9,230 nucleotides of DNA from an uncultured Eubacteriales bacterium (lineage in GTDB: Bacteria > Bacillota > Clostridia > Oscillospirales > CAG-382): positions 1-9,230 of the forward strand of contig CAKSDR010000054.1 of the NCBI GenBank assembly GCA_934446095.1, read 5' to 3'. The position numbers and the translations under genes were made by a program. Position 1 is the first letter of the stretch. Each line of letters starts with the position of its first letter. Positions 5,940 to 9,230 of this stretch are shown in pieces. Below the pieces are notes generated by a model. It was not told the DNA's origin. It saw only the letters and a list, made by a program, of their open reading frames with translations, and made no database searches.

Positions 5940-6658
5940 CCGTTTACACCGAGTATCTGCCCGGTTATAAACGATGCTTTTTCCGAAGCAAGAAACAAAA
6001 CGCTTTCCGCAACCTCATATGGTTTTCCTATTCTGAAAAGAGGCGTTTGTTCTTTAAGTTGTAAAATATCTTCGTCTGTTAATGTCCTGTTCATATCTGT
6101 ATCTATTACACCGGGAGTTACACAGTTTACAGTAATATTGCAAGGTCCGAGTTCTTTTGCAAGCGCCTTGGTAAAGCCGCACAATGCAGCTTTTGATGCG
6201 GAATAATGAACCTCGCATGATGAGCCGTGTTCACCCCATACGGAAGAAATATTTATTATTCTTCCCCACTTTTCGCGTATCATATATGGCAAAAAAGCCT
6301 TGCTTGCAAGAAACGCTCCTTTAACATTTACCCGGAAAGTTTCGTCCCAAAGTTCCTCGGTAATATCCGTGAAAACCGAAAAAGAAGATATTCCTGCGTT
6401 GTTTACCAAAATATCCGCGCCGCCGAAAACTTCTTCTGTCTTTTTCTTTAAAAAATCTACTTGATATTTATCCGAAATATCGGCTTTTACGGCTATGCAG
6501 TTCTTTGAAAATCCGGCAATTCTGCTTTTCAGTTCAAGCGCCTTTTGTTCGCTTTTGTTATAATTTATAACCACATTATACCCTTGTCTTGCGGCAAGAT
6601 ACGCAATCTCAGCGCCGATTCCGCGCGAGGCTCCTGTTACAACAATGGTTTTTGCCAT
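5924..6658 (-). CDS. SDR-family oxidoreductase, probable EF-P 5-aminopentanone reductase (YmfI/FabG-like)
   Basis: 244 residues, a classical short-chain dehydrogenase/reductase: TGASRGIG at 8-15 (nucleotide binding; R12 favours NADPH), NNAG at 86-89, and the catalytic set N111, S139, Y152, K156. It ends in the usual GxNGGF tail. A generic search would call it FabG, 3-oxoacyl-ACP reductase. However, the segments FTDITEELW, SSVWGEHGSSCEVHYSASKAA and KELGPCNITVN match what I remember of clostridial proteins assigned as elongation factor P 5-aminopentanone reductase (B. subtilis YmfI), which reduces a modification on the EF-P lysine. No fatty-acid genes are adjacent. It is the last gene of the metG-tatD operon, which fits a translation-linked role. 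SD AAAGGTGG (6672-6665) overlaps the tatD stop, 6 bases before the ATG. SDR identity is certain; the substrate is inferred. Confidence 0.9.
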   Translation of the reverse strand: MAKTIVVTGASRGIGAEIAYLAARQGYNVVINYNKSEQKALELKSRIAGFSKNCIAVKADISDKYQVDFLKKKTEEVFGGADILVNNAGISSFSVFTDITEELWDETFRVNVKGAFLASKAFLPYMIREKWGRIINISSVWGEHGSSCEVHYSASKAALCGFTKALAKELGPCNITVNCVTPGVIDTDMNRTLTDEDILQLKEQTPLFRIGKPYEVAESVLFLASEKASFITGQILGVNGGFAV

Positions 6659-6670
6659 TAAAATCCACCT

Positions 6671-7471
6671 TTAAATATCAATTTTTTTAATATTATAAAA
6701 TCTGCACGCGTTTTCGTAAGTTATATTTAAAAATTCCTCATACGAAATTCCCAGAATCTCGCTCGCCTTACTTGCAGTATATTTAATATATCCCGAATTG
6801 TTAATACTGCCGCGCAAAGGCACCGGCGTAAGATAAGGGCTGTCGGTTTCAACAAGCATTCTTGACAAGGCAGGCTCTCCGCATTCCTTTACTTTTTGAA
6901 GCAATTCCACGGACTTTCTCGCGTTTTTAAAAGTTATAATTCCGTTTACCGAAAAATAGTATCCAAACTTCAATATTTCCCGCAGCATTTCAAAACTTCC
7001 CGAAAAACTGTGAAACACGCCTTTTACCGAGTCCTTATAGTCTTTTATAATTTCAAGGCAATCTGCGTGAGCATCTCTGTCGTGAATTACCACAGGCATG
7101 CCGAGTTTTCCGGCAAGGTCCATCTGTGAACGGAACACTTCTTTTTGTATGCTTTCGGTTTCTTTGCCGTAATAATAGTCAAGCCCTATTTCGCCTACTG
7201 CGACGCATTTTTTCTCATGCAGCATTTTTTCAATTTCAGGGATTTTGTTTTTTTCAGCGTGCGCGTTTTCCGGGTGTATTCCCGCGGTAAAATATATAAA
7301 ATCATATTTTTCCGACAGTCTTTTGGAATTTTCCGAACTTTTAACGCCGGCGCCGGCATTTACGATTATATCCACGTTCTCTTCAACGTGCATTTTCATC
7401 AGCAGTTCATCGGCTGCGCCTTCAAATTTTTCATCGTCGTAATGCGCGTGCGAATCAAATATTTTGCACAT
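6671..7471 (-). CDS. tatD: TatD-family metal-dependent hydrolase/DNase
   Basis: 266 residues, the usual family length. A TIM-barrel amidohydrolase-fold nuclease: metal ligands are visible as H8 and H10 (DSHAHYDD), E94 (GEIGLDYYYG), H130 (VVIHDRDAH), H154 (GVFHSFSG) and D210 (LVETDSPYLTPVP). TatD proteins are Mg-dependent 3'-5' exonucleases or DNases in the cytoplasm, linked to DNA repair and quality control. The common RGKRNEP stretch after the last ligand is altered here to RGSINNSG (220-227), so the substrate loop may differ. It starts 5 bases after metG; its SD (AAGG) is inside the last metG codons. metG-tatD pairing is common in Firmicutes (metS-yabD in Bacillus), where rnmV and ksgA often follow; here an SDR follows instead. 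No signal sequence. Confidence 0.94.
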   Translation of the reverse strand: MCKIFDSHAHYDDEKFEGAADELLMKMHVEENVDIIVNAGAGVKSSENSKRLSEKYDFIYFTAGIHPENAHAEKNKIPEIEKMLHEKKCVAVGEIGLDYYYGKETESIQKEVFRSQMDLAGKLGMPVVIHDRDAHADCLEIIKDYKDSVKGVFHSFSGSFEMLREILKFGYYFSVNGIITFKNARKSVELLQKVKECGEPALSRMLVETDSPYLTPVPLRGSINNSGYIKYTASKASEILGISYEEFLNITYENACRFYNIKKIDI

Positions 7472-7476
7472 ATATC

Positions 7477-9230
7477 TTACCTTATCTGCGATCCTTCGGG
7501 AATCGAATCGTCAAGGAAAGTCACGACAATTTTTTCATTTCCGCTTTCATCTTTATAACCGGACGCGAGAATCATGCCGCAACTTTCGGTTCCGCAAAGT
7601 TTTGCCTTTTTAAGATTTGCGACAAGCGCAACTTTTTTCCCTACAAGTTCGCTTTCCGAATAACATTTTGCAAGTCCGGATACTACCTGTCTTTCTCCGT
7701 TTCCGTCGTTTAGTATAAGTTTATAAAGTTTATCTGATTTTTCAATTTTTGTGCATGACAAAATTTTCGCGCACACAAGATGCGTTTTCATGAACTCATC
7801 GTAAGTTATTTCGCTTTCGGCAGCAACTTTCGCTTTTTCTTCGTTTTTCTTTGCCGTCTGTTTTTTCCACTCGTCAATTTCGGCAAGTTTCTTCTTTTCA
7901 TCAATTCTTGCAAAAAGAGGTTCGGGATTCGGATTTACACGAGCGCCTTCCGGGAAAACTTTTCCGAATTTTTCAATATCGGAGAAGTTTTCTATTTTTA
8001 TTTCTTCTTCGCAGTTCACATTTATCTGATTTATTATCTTTTCCGCCGATTCCGGAATAAATGGATAAAGAAGGGTCGCACTTACTCTTATACCCTCGAT
8101 AAGATTATAGAGAACCGTTTCAAGACGCGCTTTTTTGCTTTCATCTTTGCCGAGTACCCACGGTGTTGTTTCGTCAATATACTTATTAAGTCTTTTAAGA
8201 ATCGTCATGATATTGTCGGCGGCGTCTGCTACATGAAAACTGTCAAGGTTTTCAGCCGTTTTTCTGACATTTGATTCAACTGTATCTATAAGGTCGCTGT
8301 CAATCACGTCCGTTTCGTTTTTGTGCGGAATCACTCCGTCAAAATATTTATTAACCATAGCAACCGTTCTGCTGACAAGATTTCCGAGAGTGTTTGCAAG
8401 GTCTGAGTTATAGCGTGAAATAAAAGATTCGTAAGTAATGCTTCCGTCGTTTGCGTATGGCATCTCTGAAAGAACGTAGTATCTTACGGCATCTGTCCCG
8501 AAAAGATTTGCAAGATCGTCCGCATATATTGCATTTCCTCTCGACTTGCTTATTTTATCCATTCCGATAAGCAGCCACGGATGTCCGAATATTTTCTCGG
8601 GAAGGGGCTGACCCAGAGCCATAAGTATTACGGGCCAGTAAATGGTATGGAATCTCAGGATATCCTTTCCGATAATCTGAACGTTTGCCGGCCAGTACTT
8701 TTTATAAAGTTCCGACTGATTTTCGACATCATATCCGAGAGCCGTAATATAATTTGTAAGGGCGTCAATCCAAACATATATTACATGCTTGCTGTCAAAA
8801 TCCACGGGCACTCCCCATGTAAATGTGGAGCGCGACACGCAAAGATCCTGAATTCCGGGCTTTATAAAATTATTTACCATTTCCTTTTTCCTTGATTCGG
8901 GCACAATGAATCCTTCGTGGGAATCTATGTACTCTTCAAGGCGTTTCTGATATTTCGACAGTTTCAGAAAATACGCTTCTTCCTTTGATTTTTGAACAGG
9001 TCTTCCGCAGTCGGGACATTTTCCGCCGGCAGCCTGAGTTTCGGTCCAGAAAGATTCGCATGGGGTACAGTACCAGCCCTCGTATTCTCCCTTATATATA
9101 TCGCCGTTGTCGTACAGTTTTTTAAATATGTGCTGAACCGCCTTTACATGATAATCATCTGTCGTACGGATAAACTTGTCGTAACTTATGTTCATCTGCT
9201 TCCAGATGCCTTTGAGTTCGTCGGTTATTT
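7477..9230 (-). CDS. metG: Methionyl-tRNA synthetase, N-terminus cut by the window edge
   Basis: 583 residues are present; the frame stays open to base 9230 (ITDELKGIWKQMNISYDKFIRTTD), so the Met codon at 9195 is internal and roughly 60-75 residues with the HIGH motif lie outside. It charges tRNA-Met with methionine in the cytoplasm. Counting from the Met at 9195: single zinc knuckle CTPC..CPDC (C43, C46, C60, C63), typical of the Thermus/Bacillus-type enzyme; YVWIDALTNYITALGY at 140-155; and the KMSKS-type loop as DKISKSRGN (213-221), with Ile in place of Met. The anticodon-binding helical region follows. A C-terminal EMAP/Trbp111-type tRNA-binding domain covers roughly the last 110 residues (FMKTHLVCAKILSC to the end), preceded by a Lys/Glu-rich linker. 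It heads the visible operon with tatD and the SDR. Confidence 0.97.
   Translation of the reverse strand, partial: ITDELKGIWKQMNISYDKFIRTTDDYHVKAVQHIFKKLYDNGDIYKGEYEGWYCTPCESFWTETQAAGGKCPDCGRPVQKSKEEAYFLKLSKYQKRLEEYIDSHEGFIVPESRKKEMVNNFIKPGIQDLCVSRSTFTWGVPVDFDSKHVIYVWIDALTNYITALGYDVENQSELYKKYWPANVQIIGKDILRFHTIYWPVILMALGQPLPEKIFGHPWLLIGMDKISKSRGNAIYADDLANLFGTDAVRYYVLSEMPYANDGSITYESFISRYNSDLANTLGNLVSRTVAMVNKYFDGVIPHKNETDVIDSDLIDTVESNVRKTAENLDSFHVADAADNIMTILKRLNKYIDETTPWVLGKDESKKARLETVLYNLIEGIRVSATLLYPFIPESAEKIINQINVNCEEEIKIENFSDIEKFGKVFPEGARVNPNPEPLFARIDEKKKLAEIDEWKKQTAKKNEEKAKVAAESEITYDEFMKTHLVCAKILSCTKIEKSDKLYKLILNDGNGERQVVSGLAKCYSESELVGKKVALVANLKKAKLCGTESCGMILASGYKDESGNEKIVVTFLDDSIPEGSQIR

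Noticed and set aside
1..9230. CRISPR arrays, IS elements, phage genes, defence systems, tRNA or rRNA
   Set aside because: No regular repeats with spacers, transposase motifs, inverted terminal repeats with target duplications, or RNA-gene signatures were found on either strand.

Overview
The window looks like chromosomal DNA from an anaerobic, low- to moderate-GC Firmicute (Clostridia type). The reasons are an NAD-linked [FeFe]-hydrogenase operon with clostridial-style sequences, AAGGAGG-type ribosome binding sites, sigma-A promoters with TTGACA/TATAAT boxes, short intergenic hairpin-plus-T-run terminators, and best-remembered protein similarities that are all clostridial. This is inferred from the sequence alone, without any database search. 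The two ends cut through genes: the 5' part of hydB and the N-terminal part of metG lie outside.

Layout. The + strand carries only the hydrogenase genes, 1-2490: the end of hydB (NuoF-like flavin/FeS subunit with a C-terminal 2[4Fe-4S] domain), then hydA (HndD-type catalytic subunit, TTG start behind a strong AAGGAGG). A perfect hairpin at 2493-2531, with A-run and T-run flanks, can terminate both this operon and the convergent nadE. Everything from 2542 to the right edge is on the - strand, in four transcription units read right to left: (i) metG - tatD - SDR reductase, closely packed, ending in a terminator at 5904-5939; (ii) a signal-less parvulin prolyl isomerase with its own near-perfect extended promoter and a strong terminator; (iii) a small DUF3343 (putative Se/S carrier-like) gene 2 bases upstream of a class-V aminotransferase/cysteine desulfurase gene, with a -10 box before it and a terminator after it; (iv) nadE, with its own TTGAAA-N17-TAAAAT promoter.

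How the genes relate. HydB and HydA would form, with a HydC/HndA-like subunit expected upstream of the window, a soluble NAD(P)- and probably ferredoxin-linked hydrogenase that disposes of or recovers reducing equivalents in fermentation. The DUF3343/cysteine desulfurase pair looks like a sulfur- or selenium-handling module. MetG, TatD and the SDR form a housekeeping operon. The SDR resembles the clostridial EF-P 5-aminopentanone reductase group, so it may serve translation rather than fatty-acid synthesis.

The least explained stretch is the noncoding segment 3289-3556, between the cysteine desulfurase terminator and the nadE promoter. It contains a near-identical 22-base direct repeat 177 bases apart, a 9-bp hairpin followed by a T-run on the - strand, a C-rich run and an unsupported 32-codon ORF. 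I saw no CRISPR array, tRNA, rRNA, IS element or defence system. Apart from this intergenic segment and a few protein-level variants, the window is ordinary anaerobe housekeeping.
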